Of a stretch of DNA of 64,000 nt, positions 37,241 to 49,595 are shown piece after piece. A program made the position numbers and the translations under genes. The notes under the pieces were generated by a model. That model was given only the letters and a program-made list of their open reading frames with translations. It was not told where the DNA came from and ran no database searches. Each line of letters opens with the position of its first letter. The stretch's first letter is position 1. Source of the stretch: Tenodera sinensis (lineage: Eukaryota > Arthropoda > Insecta > Mantodea > Mantidae); assembly GCA_030765045.1 (NCBI GenBank), contig CM060963.1:114870235-114934234 (forward strand), given 5' to 3'.

Positions 37241-37984
37241 CAACTCTTCGTGGAGCTAGAACTCACATTTACCCGTGCTTGGATAGCACAACAGGCAGAG
37301 CGAAGTTTCGGTAACATACACTTAATGTGTCATATTATTGTAGTATCTACACAAGTTGCAAAAAACTCCTAACTCGTTATTCGCTACTGATAAAAAGCAT
37401 GTGTTATGTATTTCTAAAATTGCGTTTAATCAATGTTTGCCAGAGCAGTCATTCCTGCCTTTCAATCGCCAGTATTCTCAGTGAACCAAATGAAAGTCAT
37501 AACCAAATCAATGTTGTCTTGCTTTTGTTATAAACTCATAATAGTAGTATTGTTGATTAGTTTGCGACACCGCGGAAATATTTGAAGCAGTGATGAAGGC
37601 AGGCAGGTAATAGGCTGCAACAAATGTGGTAGAAGTCTGACTAACAAAACAACATCGTTATGTTTCAATCCGTTACCTATACGGAAGTCGTTAATAGTTC
37701 TGAGAATATGTCTTGTCTTTCTCAGAATATTTACTGCCTAGCAATGTTGTACGTATGGACATATAATATGTTCAAAAATCGCAGTATTTATTACGCTAAT
37801 GACGATGATGTTCTTGTGGAGGTGACAGTGGTTGAGGTAATGATATTGGAGGCAATGGTTATGATACAAAGAGCGCAAAAAGAGAAATATCTCACTGCAC
37901 CTCGCGTCTACGACACATTGTTGGCGTTATTCGAAACCTTGACAATTTCATTGGTTGCTTTAGACCACGGTGAAACGTTGTGCC
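37241..37984. other. Spacer with an unrecognised 112-codon frame
   Basis: The frame at 37660-37998 has no known motif and its 3' end runs into the rep4 repeat, which argues against a gene. Confidence 0.3.
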
Positions 37985-38395
37985 GCTACTTTTGCTAAAT
38001 AACCTTAACCAATAACAAAAACTAACAATACAGAATGGCGTAGAAACTTTCGACTGTATTGGCTAAAAGAGAAGAGGTAAATTGACTGCATTCAGATTCT
38101 CATACACACCTCTTATGATTCGTAGCCATGCCTACGCCTTTGAAGGAGTTAAAGTCTTGATGGGTGCTCAGGTTAGCTAAATATTTATGTATGAGCGAGA
38201 AAATTTTCAGGAGCTGCATATTTTCAAAATGATATCGATCCTTGTTGCTGCGTAGAAGCAAAAATAAATAAATACATACATAAACAAATACATAAAATAG
38301 CACATTTTTACTCTAATTCAAATAATAATTGGTTAATTTAAGTTTACTACCCTATTGATTATCATACAACAGAAATATGGACAAAATTATAACAC
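37985..38395. repeat. rep4 copy 1 (unknown class)
   Basis: Shares colinear blocks with 58965-59510: 'taaataaccttaacc', 'ttggctaaaagagaa', 'cctcttat', 'gatgggtgctcaggttagc', 'aataaataaatacat' and 'ggttaatttaagtttacta'. No coding similarity in either copy. CCAAT-type motifs (ATTGGCT) are conserved. Confidence 0.6.
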
Positions 38396-38397
38396 CA

Positions 38398-38856
38398 TAA
38401 TATGCATTGCCATATGTAATCCTGTTCAGTCTGGACGACCTTTGATAAATCGTAAACCGTAAGAGACAGACAAAATCTTACTATACAAAAACACAAACTT
38501 AAACACAGTTTATGTTTGAACACACTTTTTTATAGAGTGAACCATTTCGGAGATACTCCTTGTTATTTGTGTCAGTTTCAGAAAGCTTAAAAACTTTCGT
38601 GAAATGGAACATCGTTGTTCAGTTTCTTATGTTAAGTGTGCAAAGAGAACGGGATGTCAAAGCTTTAAAAGATTTGACTATCGCTCAGAGCCTACTGTAT
38701 TCTAATATTCCCCTTGCACCTACAAGGAAATAAGCAATAAGATAATTTCTGTGTCTATCTCAAATAACACGAAGAAGATATAGGAATAAGAGTTTATAAG
38801 AATGGTTAATACAAGAGTAGAGAAAGTCATGTGAGTCCAACACATCAGATTTTTCT
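38398..38856 (+). repeat. rep1 copy M (right half)
   Basis: Starts at 'atatgcattgccatatg', continues with 'ataaatcgtaaaccgtaaga' and ends 'gtccaacacatcagattttt'. Directly follows rep4 copy 1. Confidence 0.8.
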
Positions 38857-39469
38857 GATAAAGAGTCAGTCCGATAGTGTTACATTACTAGCATATCCAA
38901 CAATTACAGATTATAACGTTTACAGACAAGTTCTTACACCGGACAAATTACAGAGATCTAGGCTAATAGGGAAGAAACTCAAGAAAGTTAGTGCTGCACA
39001 TTGATGGCATTGGCATTTTAAAGAAAACCTGTAAATACTGGATATATAAGTTAACTTCCACTAAATTACAGAGCAACTTGTCTCTTTCACTGTCATTGTT
39101 AAATTCAGGATGCAAACTGGAAGCTTTAGAATACAATATACAGACGTTTCAGGGCTTCATGGTGACCATGAATAGTTGTATATCTATCGGTGTTTTAAAC
39201 GGCAGTCATGCCAAGTTGAGCTATTGGCACAGCCGAAGGACAACACTTGTGGGCTAGGAGCACAACAGGTGTTCTGGCAGGGCTCTCCGTACGTGGGGAG
39301 ATGGTGGATTATCAGTAGCCAAACCCACCGTCACATGTTACGAATAAAAATGCAAATGTCCTATATTATTAAGTTCCGCCTCAGAGTCCACTAGGTGTTA
39401 ACTTTGATTACACTGCTTACCATCTTTTCTTGGCTGACTAGCAGAAAATCTGGTTATTAACTGAAAGTC
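38857..39469. other. Spacer, nothing recognised
   Basis: The frames at 38991-39257 and 39176-39394 overlap and show no motif. Confidence 0.35.
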
Positions 39470-39639
39470 TGAAACCGTTGGATGACATTTGCATTATTAA
39501 TAAACCGTAAGAGATAGACGAAATATTGCTGTACATAAAATGTATATCTGTTAAAGCACACAATTTATGACAAATGCATTTTTTCTGTAGAGATAACCGT
39601 TTTGCGAGTTATTCTATTACTGGTTAGAATTTTCCTCCT

Positions 39640-39735
39640 CCTCCTCCTTCTTCTTCTTCTTCTTCTTCTTCTTCTTCTTCTTCTTCTTCTTCTTCTTCTT
39701 CTTCTTCTTCTTCTTCTTCTTCTTCTTCTTCTTCT
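39640..39735. repeat. (TTC)n microsatellite
   Basis: CTC then about 28 TTC units inside rep1 copy N. Confidence 0.95.
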
Positions 39736-40336
39736 ATAATGGCCTTACAGCCAATTGTCGGGGCTTAGCCTACTTTATCCTTTTTCCTCCATTTTTCTAG
39801 ACTTTTCCAATGTTCATATTTTCTCAAATGGGAATTCATTCCTTTTTATTTATTCTTTTTTTCCTCCTGTTAGTGCAAAGAGAAGGGAATTTCAAAGTAA
39901 TCACATAGTGACCGGCTGTAAAAAGATTTCACTATCGTTTACGTTATATATTCACATTGTATCTACAAGGAAATATGTCATGTCATTATATATCCCTATC
40001 ATATTTACTCGAAACTCATAAAACCCCTTCGATTGTAAGACGCGCCAAGTTTTGTGAATTATACAAAAAATTATATGTATGCGAATGTTAGACACGCTAA
40101 TTTGAGGTAAACTGTAATTGCCAAAAAAAAAAAAAAAAAAAAAAAACAGTGTTTCAGAATTTCTTTATCACTGTAAATCAGATGGAATTACCTTTTACTT
40201 ATTTGCGAAGAAAGGAGTGGGGAATTAGACCTTAACCTTTACTCATTAGTAACTTCAACCCTTCTACCTGCTTCTTCTAACAAGTAAAAGATCTTTCGTT
40301 ACAACAGCAGCAACTTTATTAAAAGTAGTCTCTTGT

Positions 40337-40339
<3 letters not shown>

Positions 40340-40407
<68 letters not shown>

Positions 40408-40412
40408 TGTGT
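40340..40412. repeat. (GT)n microsatellite
   Basis: About 33 GT units with small interruptions at the right end. No rep1 flanks recognised at this one. Confidence 0.95.
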
Positions 40413-40990
40413 GTGCGTGTATGTGTGTGTTTTAACAGTAGCATGGGTTTTAGGTTAGATATTTTGGTATTCACTGAAAAAATAGTGTACGAACAGTGGA
40501 TCGAGAGTTTTCGGTACAACTAAACATGATTCGTTAGTGGAGAAATGAGAGAGATAAAGTTAAAGCCGCGAGAAAAGGAACTGGATCTCTTCGTGGCCCT
40601 AAGAAAGGACAGTGGATAATGCAATGGTGGAATGGCTGGAAGAGAAGAGAGTGTACTGTAGTGACCTGTGAAATGATGCAAATGAAAGGGCGCGAAATAG
40701 CAAAGGAGGATGCGAGTAACAATAATAGTGTTAAATAAAACAGTTCATAGTTCATTAACATATTTCTTATTTTCAACTGTCCAAATACCCGTTTGTATGA
40801 CCGTTGCAATTTTTCGGCTAATAATTCCGTTATAAAAGGCAGCTATTACTTTTGAGTAAATACGGTGTGCAATTTATACGAATGTTTACCTGAGTAAACC
40901 AAAGTAGAAGAGTAACTTTTGGTAAGAATTGTTCGCTGAAGGCTGGGTGGAGAGATTTGTGTGAATGTAGCACACAGATTTTTTTTTTTA

Positions 40991-41836
<846 letters not shown>

Positions 41837-42168
41837 AACCAAGGCACATAGCCCTTTTCCGGGCCCAGAACGACTACCTTCCAGCCGCTGCGTCCCCCAC
41901 CTCTGTCCACCATAGGCGTCATTAGTGGGGTGCAGTCCTGGAGGTGGAGCGTGGTCAGCGCCCCGGTCCTTCCCGGTCAGTCATGAGGTCTACGCAACAA
42001 ACGCTGCTACTTTTCAATCAAGTAGCTCCTCAATTTCAAGGACCTAACGAGGCTGAGTGCATCCAGGAACAGGTCTTCGAGCGGGAGAAAATTCCACACC
42101 AGTACCGGGAATCGAAGTTGGGTCTCCGGATTGGTAAGTAGCAGCGCTACCACCACGCTAAGGAGAAC
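41837..42168 (-). repeat. SINE-B copy 2
   Basis: On the minus strand: box A-like TTAGCGTGGTGGTAGCG, then a box B-like ACTTCGATTCCCGG, 'ttttctcccgctcg', 'ctcagcctcgttaggtcc', and the 3' part 'ctgggcccggaaaagggc' followed by TTATTA units. About 330 bp, the most complete copy. Confidence 0.8.
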
Positions 42169-42244
42169 GTATTATAAAATATCTAAAATTGATGTTAAAT
42201 AAGGTTACCTTTATTCACAAAAATTCACTTTTTATAAGGGGTTT

Positions 42245-42278
<34 letters not shown>

Positions 42279-42653
42279 CCTTTGAGCTATGTACATTTCT
42301 TAAAGACCTGCAGTCAACAAGTCATTGCCACCATCAGTTTTAAAGTCTAAGGCCCCTAGAGTGTCAACAGAAGTTAAAGAGGGCTATGCAGTCTCTCTCA
42401 ACACACACAACCTCCCAACAAAAAAGAACACAAACTTTTCACCTCCCTTATGTGGTGAGAACTCAGTATAGTCCTTGTTGCTATATCCTTGTCTTCCTGG
42501 TCGAATGTTTTATTTTAATACTTTCATTCGCTCGGAAACCTCTAAATGCACATTTCGCGATCTTTTCCTTTTTTAATTTGCTTTTATTATCGATCAGCGC
42601 TGCAGCGCTATACAGATAAGTGAGAATTACAGGGAAATAAACTGAATACAAAA

Positions 42654-42700
<47 letters not shown>

Positions 42701-42780
42701 CTTACTAAATAAGAACGTGAGTCTGAACAGGAATGACGTCGACCTCTATAGGCCCCTCAGGGACAAGCACATGGTGAGAA
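42169..42780. other. Spacer with poly(T) and poly(A) runs
   Basis: T-run at about 42249-42278 and A-run at about 42666-42698; nothing else recognised. Confidence 0.4.
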
Positions 42781-42789
42781 TGGTGTAGA

Positions 42790-43301
42790 TCTCAATCCTC
42801 TTCTGCGGTGTCTGACGGGTTGTCAGGTGGTAGCAGCAGAACTTGCGGCAGGCGGCTGCGGATGCGGTTTGGAGGCTGCGACCTATGGCCCAAGGAGAAC
42901 AAAACCGCACCTGGGACCTGGTGAAGACGATCATAGAAGCGATGAGCCTGATGGCGGATGAAGTCCACTATGGAGGAAATTCCAAGTTCACGGTGTAGCT
43001 GAGTGTTGCGAACAAACCAGGGAGCGTGAAGAGCGAGGCGTGAAACTTTATTCTGAAAGGACTGCATGGCTGCAATTTTACTAGAAGCTGCGCCACCCCA
43101 CACAGGGCAAGCATACGTGAGAAGAGGACGTAGTAAAGAGGTGTAAAGTAAAAGCACTGTAGCACTTTTCAGAGAAGATTAACGGTTAATCAGAGGATAA
43201 AGCTTGGAGAGACGGGAATAAGCCAAGTTGAGTTTGCTGTTGATATGAGCCTTCCAAGTAAGTCGGCGGTCAAACAGTACTCCCAGATATCTTACTGTTT
43301 C
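42790..43301 (-). pseudogene. Jockey-type LINE reverse transcriptase C-terminus
   Basis: From 43301 the minus strand reads ETVRYLGVLFDRRLTWKAHI, NSKLNLAYSRLSKLYPLINR, a single TAA (43181-43179), then in the same frame SSLKSATVLLLYTSLLRPLL, TYACPVWGGAASS and FQNKVSRLALHAPWFVRN, ending at a stop near 42792. This is the 'YLGV.LD..LTW..H' to 'YGC..WG' to 'LR....APWYV.N' region of Jockey/BS/X-type ORF2 proteins. Apart from the one stop the frame is clean over about 170 codons, so the copy is fairly young. Its 5' end stops abruptly at an inverted duplication. Confidence 0.75.
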
Positions 43302-43413
43302 AAGGACGAAACAGTAAGATATCTGGGAGTACTGTTTGACCGCCGACTTACTTGGAAGGCTCATATCAACAGCAAACTCAACATGGCTTATTCCCGACTC
43401 TCCAAGCTTTATC
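43196..43413. repeat. 106 bp near-perfect inverted repeat within the LINE
   Basis: Arms 43196-43301 and 43308-43413 are inverted copies with about two mismatches and a 6-base centre (43302-43307). Both arms encode the same reverse transcriptase segment on opposite strands (VRYLGVLFDRRLTWK). Confidence 0.9.
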
Positions 43414-44031
43414 GATCTTTTGAACAAAACATTTAATTGAAGTGCATAATAAGTGCCCCTCTATGTTTGATGTGTAACGGAAACAAACAAGTTATTTGAT
43501 TGGTGTTACGCGTAAATAAGTTTGTTTTTTAAATAATTACATATGAAAATCTCAATTATTTGTTCATACTTGAAAAACGTAGTTAGGTTTTCTCTTAAAA
43601 TATTACCAGTAACTTCATATTACAGAAGCACTTCTTCTCTTTACTTCTAAGTGACTTAGTAAATTTCATACATGTTTTGCATTAGTTGCAAATGGAATTT
43701 ATGGAATTTATTCAGCTTTTATGCACAATTGCAAGAAACTATCAACATTGAAGACCAAACAAGCTTCACTCTCTCGTAACTACGAGATGAATTTTCTTTT
43801 ATAAATCACTGAAGTGCTTAATATTGCTTGATGTCAAATGTGTTAATGTTCTTAAAAATAATCGGCAACTTCACTTCTAAACAACTAGTCTAGAGATTAC
43901 CAAAGGAACAGATATGGTGTAATATTGAAATACTTCCACAGCATGGCTAATTCGCGTCGGAGTCGTATCTTTGGCTTTCTACATTACAGTTGATTGGTTG
44001 GTTATTTTAGTCATGAAATGAATTGCTGATC
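43414..44031. other. AT-rich spacer, nothing recognised
   Basis: No features supported. Confidence 0.35.
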
Positions 44032-44345
44032 TTCTCCTTGGCACAATGGTAGCGCTGCTGCTTACTAAGCGGGAGACCCACGTTCGATTCCTAATATCGG
44101 TGTGTGGATTTTCTCCCTCTGAGAGATGTGGTCCGGGGTGCACTCAGCCTCGTTAGCTCCCTGAGGGGCCAATTGAGAGTTCTTGATTGAAAGGTTACAA
44201 ATACCGCCTAACCGGTCGGAAGGGAACCGGTCGCTGACCAAGTCCCACCTCCAGTACTGCACCCCATTCATGACGCCTGTGATGGACAGTGGTCGGGCGG
44301 TTGGCCTTGATCCGGAAAGGACTGTTGCACCTCGAGATTATTAAT
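44032..44345 (+). repeat. SINE-B copy 3
   Basis: Box A-like TTGGCACAATGGTAGCG, box B-like ACGTTCGATTCCTAA, then the shared body ('tgtggattttctccctctg', 'cactcagcctcgttagctcc', 'gacagtggtcgggcggttgg') and a short 'attattaatg' tail. Confidence 0.8.
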
Positions 44346-44984
44346 GAATTGCTTGACATTAAAGGAATTTTGTTTTCCCTAAACTTTTCATTATACCTAC
44401 CACAAAGAAAACCAACTTGTATTCACTTTATACCATAATTACTCTTTAATTCCTCTATAATGTTTATTTAAATAAAACCCCCATTCGGATTGCGAGGACA
44501 CTTATTTTTTATTTTACACCCTTGGGTTTTCAACGAAAAATATAATTATTACGTGGTCAATAGATAGTAAACAAGGCTTTCTTTTGATCAATCAAGCTTC
44601 TGTTTTCTTTTCATAGAGTAATAAATATTACAATAAATAAAGGAAAGTGTGAACTAAACTTCGAGCAAAACATATACCTACCATTCAATATTTCGAAGTT
44701 TAACATAGGTATTTGGGATAAATTCTGCTGACATCTGTAGTTTTACATGATACCTATTAATATATATTGTACTGAGCAACATGGCATCTGCCACTCGCAA
44801 TTGGGAGGTCCAGGTTTCAATTATGTACACCAGCGATGTCCAACCTAGTCTTTTTACAGATGGTTAACTGCTATTCCCCATCTCACTCCTTCAGTCGGAG
44901 GGTGATCAGCTCTTGTCTGTGACATTCAGAAATACAGGCATTCAGTATCCAGTGACGGACATAAACATGCGATTCCATGGCTGT
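44346..44984. other. Spacer with a weak SINE-like head
   Basis: At 44780-44830 'gggaggtccaggtttcaatt' resembles a box B. The body has no partner in the window. Confidence 0.25.
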
Positions 44985-45193
44985 TTCTAGGTCATAACTT
45001 GAATTTTCTGGGTATGTCCTCAGAAGACCTCTTTATTCTACAAGACTTTCATAAACGGTAAAGAATAAGAAACAGACAAAAGCTTATTAAGTACGAAATG
45101 TGAATCTCGTTAAAACACAGAATTTACTTTAAATATTGTTTCCTTTTTGAGTTAATAATTTCCGAGGTATTCTTTATTATTTGCCTGAATTTA

Positions 45194-45251
<58 letters not shown>

Positions 45252-45810
45252 CACAAACAAAAATTGTGACATCTGCCTGACATTGCAGGTGACCATAAAG
45301 ATCCAGAATACAAAGAAATATGACAAAGTCAATTTTAAGAAGGAAAAAAAAAATGATTAAAATTAAGATTCAAAATATCTAAAGAAACATTAAATGATTA
45401 TAACAAGAAGATAACAGTTAACACATTGAATACAAGTGATTATTTAAAATATATAAAAAGTCTTTTAGGACATGTAAACATATATTTACAATTTCGGACC
45501 ATTGCACACCCAGTGCTTTGAGGCAGGTACTTGTGAATTTAAAACATGTTCAAATAGGAATATGTTATTCGTTTTTTATCTCTTAGCCTTACAAAGAGAA
45601 CAGAATTTCAAAGGCATTACATAGCAACCAGTTCTTAAGACATTTCATTATCGCTTAAAACTTACTGTATTTCCATATTCCCCTTGCACTTACAAGAAAA
45701 TTGGCAATAAGCTAATTTCAGAAAATGTTTATATTGGTTAAAATGTAGTAGATGGAGAAATAAGTATTTGCAAGAATAGTTGATAAAGAATGAGTGTAGC
45801 TGTGAAACTA
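44985..45810 (+). repeat. rep1 copy O (right half) with (TA)n
   Basis: From 'aacttgaattttctgggtat' through 'cataaacggtaaagaataag' to a (TA)n run at 45196-45249, then a foreign stretch of about 280 bp, and again rep1 from 'atgttattcgttttttatct' to about 45800. Confidence 0.7.
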
Positions 45811-47040
45811 TATTAAAAGTCTGTATCACAATATGTTACGCGGCGATCACTTGGCATATCTTCTAGGCTATGCATTTCGACTTTGTCGCCAAAAATTGAT
45901 AGTTCTTAAACGTTATGAGGAGGTTGTGGAGCTCAAGGCAGAATACGACAGTATACGTTGTGTGCAGGAAATGCTTTAAGGAGGGAATTATTTGATGTGA
46001 GACATTGTGCCCCAACTGACTATGGGGGCAGGGGATAAGCGCTCTGCCAGAATGAATCATGTAAAGCAGGGACCCCGCTGGGTTATGGCTGCTGCCATCA
46101 GTTGTGGCTACCTTCCTTCATCTCTCCTCAACCTCCCCATGTCCTCCCGAAGATCCAGTAGTAGCTATGGTACTGGCGTCCTCCTACGCCACCAACGTTT
46201 ACCTCTACGTAATGTTACACAAAGGAAATAAACATTATTAATGTATTCACGGTGCAATCCAGTTTGATCCGCTGTCATAGAAGTATGCATAATTACTGTG
46301 ATTTGAAGCTATGCACCAGCTGCGATTGAAGCCACTAAAATATCCATGAATTGAATAATGCTGTGTGTGTCGGTTGACCTTCATTGACCTTGAGCAAAGT
46401 AGGCTGTATCCGCATTCTCTTCAATGTCGTGGACAAAGACATGGATAACTAAATTTGCAAATCTCATGCTCACCTTGAATTCTGGAGCACATTAAACAGC
46501 GACCTTTCTGCTCGTGCTACAAGTATAGAAGTATTTATGTGAAGTGGAGTGTGTTCTAATCTTCCACAGTTATTGCTACTAGACACTTCTCAGCAGCCCC
46601 TATTTCTCCCACATACGGATGTAGCAGTGAGCTATAATATGTATCAACTTAGAACCGCCTGTTATAAACATATGGAAGGGGAGAAATAGAGAGACAGAGG
46701 TACTGTTATACTTTTGATTGGTGGAACAAAACTCATGACTGTTTATAGGAGAGGAGGCGCTATTCTTCCTCACAAGTTTTAGCGTTTAATTTATCTAAAT
46801 GTTTGGAACTTCTTCGAGAATTGCTTATAAACTTCTGACATATTTTCCAAAACAAACTCCTTTGTTCTAATGTGAACACTTTGGCTGATGTTTTAGTGAA
46901 CTAAACATTGGTATGACCCATGCACTAATAGTGTGCTGGTCAAAATGTAAATTATACAGAAGTAAACAACACTTGACAGTAATATCTACTCTTTGTTAAA
47001 TAAGCCAGCTGAAATAAATAAAATAAAAAGCCTCACATAT
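45811..47040. other. Spacer, nothing recognised
   Basis: A GC-richer part near 46000-46230 contains a 74-codon frame without known motif. No shared repeat seen. Confidence 0.3.
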
Positions 47041-47707
47041 TAGGAAGGTTCGGAAATGATTCACAATTGCGCTGTTTAAATAATATCGCTCTATTACTGG
47101 CGCGGCCTCTCGAAGGACGATGCACTCATGCTAGTACGCCACGCCGACACCAGATGGTAATTGTGAACAGAGTGTATAGTGAAAGAACAGCTCTTGTTTG
47201 TTGTTAAGTAGAGAAAGACATGGACAAGATGGAAGGTGACTTACATGGACAAAGATGGACGAAGGAAGAAGGAAGAAATCAGAAAAGGTGTGAAAAAGGT
47301 GTGTGCACATTGCATTCCATAGGACTTGACATACGCCCACAAGTCTGTTGTCGACTATTGGAAATGGAGAATGAAGATTCAGATGTTTTGAAGAGACTGA
47401 TGACGAATCACTTCCATATACCTAGGAAGAAAGCCTTTGTTCGATAACATGAAGGATGCGCTGCAAGGTAAAATTTCGGTAACAATAATGAATTGCAGGC
47501 ATCTGTCCACGAGTGGGTGCGTAGTACCCCTAAACAATGGTTCCATGACGGAATAATGTCACTGAAGTGACTGCTCCTACGAAGGTGGCAGCAGTGAATT
47601 GACCTTGGTGATTAGTATATTGAGACATCCCATTTATGTCAAATTATTTTTATTAATAAATAAGGCACGGAAACCTATTATTGTGAATCATTTCCGAACA
47701 CCCCTAG
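47041..47707 (+). mobile_element. Defective mariner/Tc1-type element with 19 bp perfect TIR core
   Basis: GTTCGGAAATGATTCACAA (47048-47066) is exactly inverted at 47681-47699, and outward both ends continue with TAGG-type sequence next to TA. Near the right end EWVRSTPKQWFHDGIMSLK followed by W-Q-x-x-IDLG..YIE recalls the mariner C-terminus ('FH.G...L..RW..C....G.Y.E'). The left interior (47220-47450) codes for nothing I can place in a transposase. The element is about 665 bp, so it is a deletion derivative or a chimera. Confidence 0.7.
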
Positions 47708-48374
47708 TACATGTGTAACAATCAAATCGTACTTCAAATAACTGTGTCAGTTCGCACGTCTTTACTGCCGAAAGGTATGCTTAGTATATATTTGTTTAAT
47801 TTTCATAACTTTGTAATATCGTTTATGATACAGGCTGTTGGGGGCTATATGTGCAGATATTTTAATAGCAATTGACAACAGCATAATGAAGATTATGTTA
47901 TCAGCATTAATTTGATTTGCGGAATTATAATTTTACTTAACAGTAGTATGCCCTTAATATATCGAAGTAGCCGTGGCACAGAAAATATGACGCATAATGG
48001 GTGGAACTAAAGCTATATCGGAACTGAGTTTAAGTGTTTTTGCAAGGCTAATGACCTCAGTTTATCTAGGGCTTTGGGTCGCGCATAGAAGTGTAAACAA
48101 AAGCGGTTAGTCTATCTCACAGGCGTTGTTCATTTTGCGGTAGTAGTGGCCAGGCAAAAAACATCAGATAATCTACTTTTTGATTGGTAGTGAGAAAACT
48201 GTTAGACGCACAGAAAAAAACAACTAACACATCAAAGTGCACAATATCTACTTTGATGTGTTACTTGTGTACCATTTATCAAAATATCTGCTCTTATACC
48301 CCTAACTTCCTGTATAACGTAGGATTTAAAGTTTAAGAACGAAGCTACCAGAGCAAACAGGTAAGAGTTGGCAG
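47708..48374. other. Spacer with a small hairpin
   Basis: Only a 14 bp-stem hairpin at 48225-48263 stands out. Confidence 0.35.
48225..48263. repeat. Perfect hairpin, 14 bp stem
   Basis: TAACACATCAAAGT and ACTTTGATGTGTTA flank an 11-base loop. No terminator-type T-run follows and no element is visible around it. Confidence 0.8.
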
Positions 48375-48975
48375 TGTGACGCCAAGCTCGGCGCACAGCA
48401 ACGGACGTACGGGTTCGGGCTGCTTCGCACCATATAACGGGCCGGCGAGGGAAAAAAGGCGTTCGAAGCCAGACTACCTGTGCAACTGTTTGTGTGTACG
48501 TGACTGCAGTAAAGTAAATAGCAGAAAAAACGAGACTTTTCTAGAGCCTTCTCGAGACTTCTAGCTCAATTATTTCCGGTGCATGTGTGGATCTCGAGAA
48601 AGATAAGTATGACGTCACCTCCCATATACAAACACACAGGCAGCAAGAGAGGGAGTTTAGTTAATTACAGTTACGGTTACGAGTCGGCCAGTGAGTGTCA
48701 GTCGCCAGCTGTGCGTGTGTGTCATCATGAAAGTTGGTGTGTCGAAAGGACATCAACAGGCGTTGAGTGATTGTAACGCCGTAGTTCAGTGTATGAGCGG
48801 CAGAGAAAATGAAGAAAGGACAGAACAAGGTTATGAGAAGAACAGTCATGAGTTGTGATAGCCCGAAAGGCTGTATAGTGTCTTAACGACGAAATAAAAA
48901 AATCAGTGTATTTGTATTAAAATTTTAGAAGACAATAAAGTAATAGAAAAGAAGCCGGACTGAACTTTTGTAATT
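48375..48975 (+). repeat. rep2 copy 2 (LTR-like)
   Basis: Begins TGTGACGCCAAGCTCGGCG and is colinear with the copy at 10.8 kb. It has a row of heat-shock-type units, TTCtaGAGccTTCtcGAGacTTC at 48539-48561 (GAG in place of GAA), and the CRE TGACGTCA at 48610-48617. Downstream are 'gaagaaaggacagaacaagg', AATAAA-type motifs and 'gaagccggactg'. Confidence 0.55.
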
Positions 48976-49595
48976 TCCTTACAGTATTCTCTATAGTGTA
49001 TGGTAAGAGTAAAATATTATTACCAGGGTCCGGATGTTTACGACCTGAAAATGTGAGAAATATGCAAGCACTTATGACAGAAGAGGTTTAAACAGTATGA
49101 CACTAAATATGACCTAATTTTATGGCCACATTTTCGAAATCTTCAAAGATTTAGTGGCCTCAATAAGTAAATAATATTAATTTTACTGTTGCGTTTTGAA
49201 TTTATTTGCTCAAAATAACCCTGAGCGCTGCACAGAATGAAATAAATATCACATTTTGAAGAACAGAAAGAAGAGTTAGAATAGCAAATCACACTCATTT
49301 TAAAGTTTTCAAAAACGAACGACCTATCTGTATGCAACAGTGGCATGTGACGAGAAAAGGACCTTTCAATATTGCATGATGTTATTGAGGCACATTTGAA
49401 ATAAATAATATCATTAGAGTTCAACCGTCCGTATGTTCTTTGTATCCATCACTTCCTATGCGTCTGCCTCCATCTATACAATGCAGCTTACACTCCAAAC
49501 TAGCGGGAATATATGGCTCTAAGAAAACCAGCTGTATATTGCAGACATATTTATAAGTGAAAAATCGGTCTTACACACGTGAAACTGGATTAGAA
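48976..49595. other. AT-rich spacer, nothing recognised
   Basis: The 93-codon minus frame (49143-49424) has no known motif. Confidence 0.35.

Larger units (their letters stand above)
39470..40990 (+). repeat. rep1 copy N, right half, heavily expanded
   Basis: Recognisable from 'cgttggatgacatttgcatt' to 39990, with a (TTC)n block at 39640-39735. A right-terminus piece ('gtgtgaatgtagcacacaga' plus T-run) lies at 40885-40990. The sequence between (40010-40880), with a poly(A) run and a (GT)n block, may be an insertion; that linkage is inferred. Confidence 0.55.

Noticed and set aside
47041..47450. A host gene with the 75-codon frame at 47220-47447
   Set aside because: It lies between mariner-type TIRs, and no conserved domain could be recognised; treated as the interior of the element.
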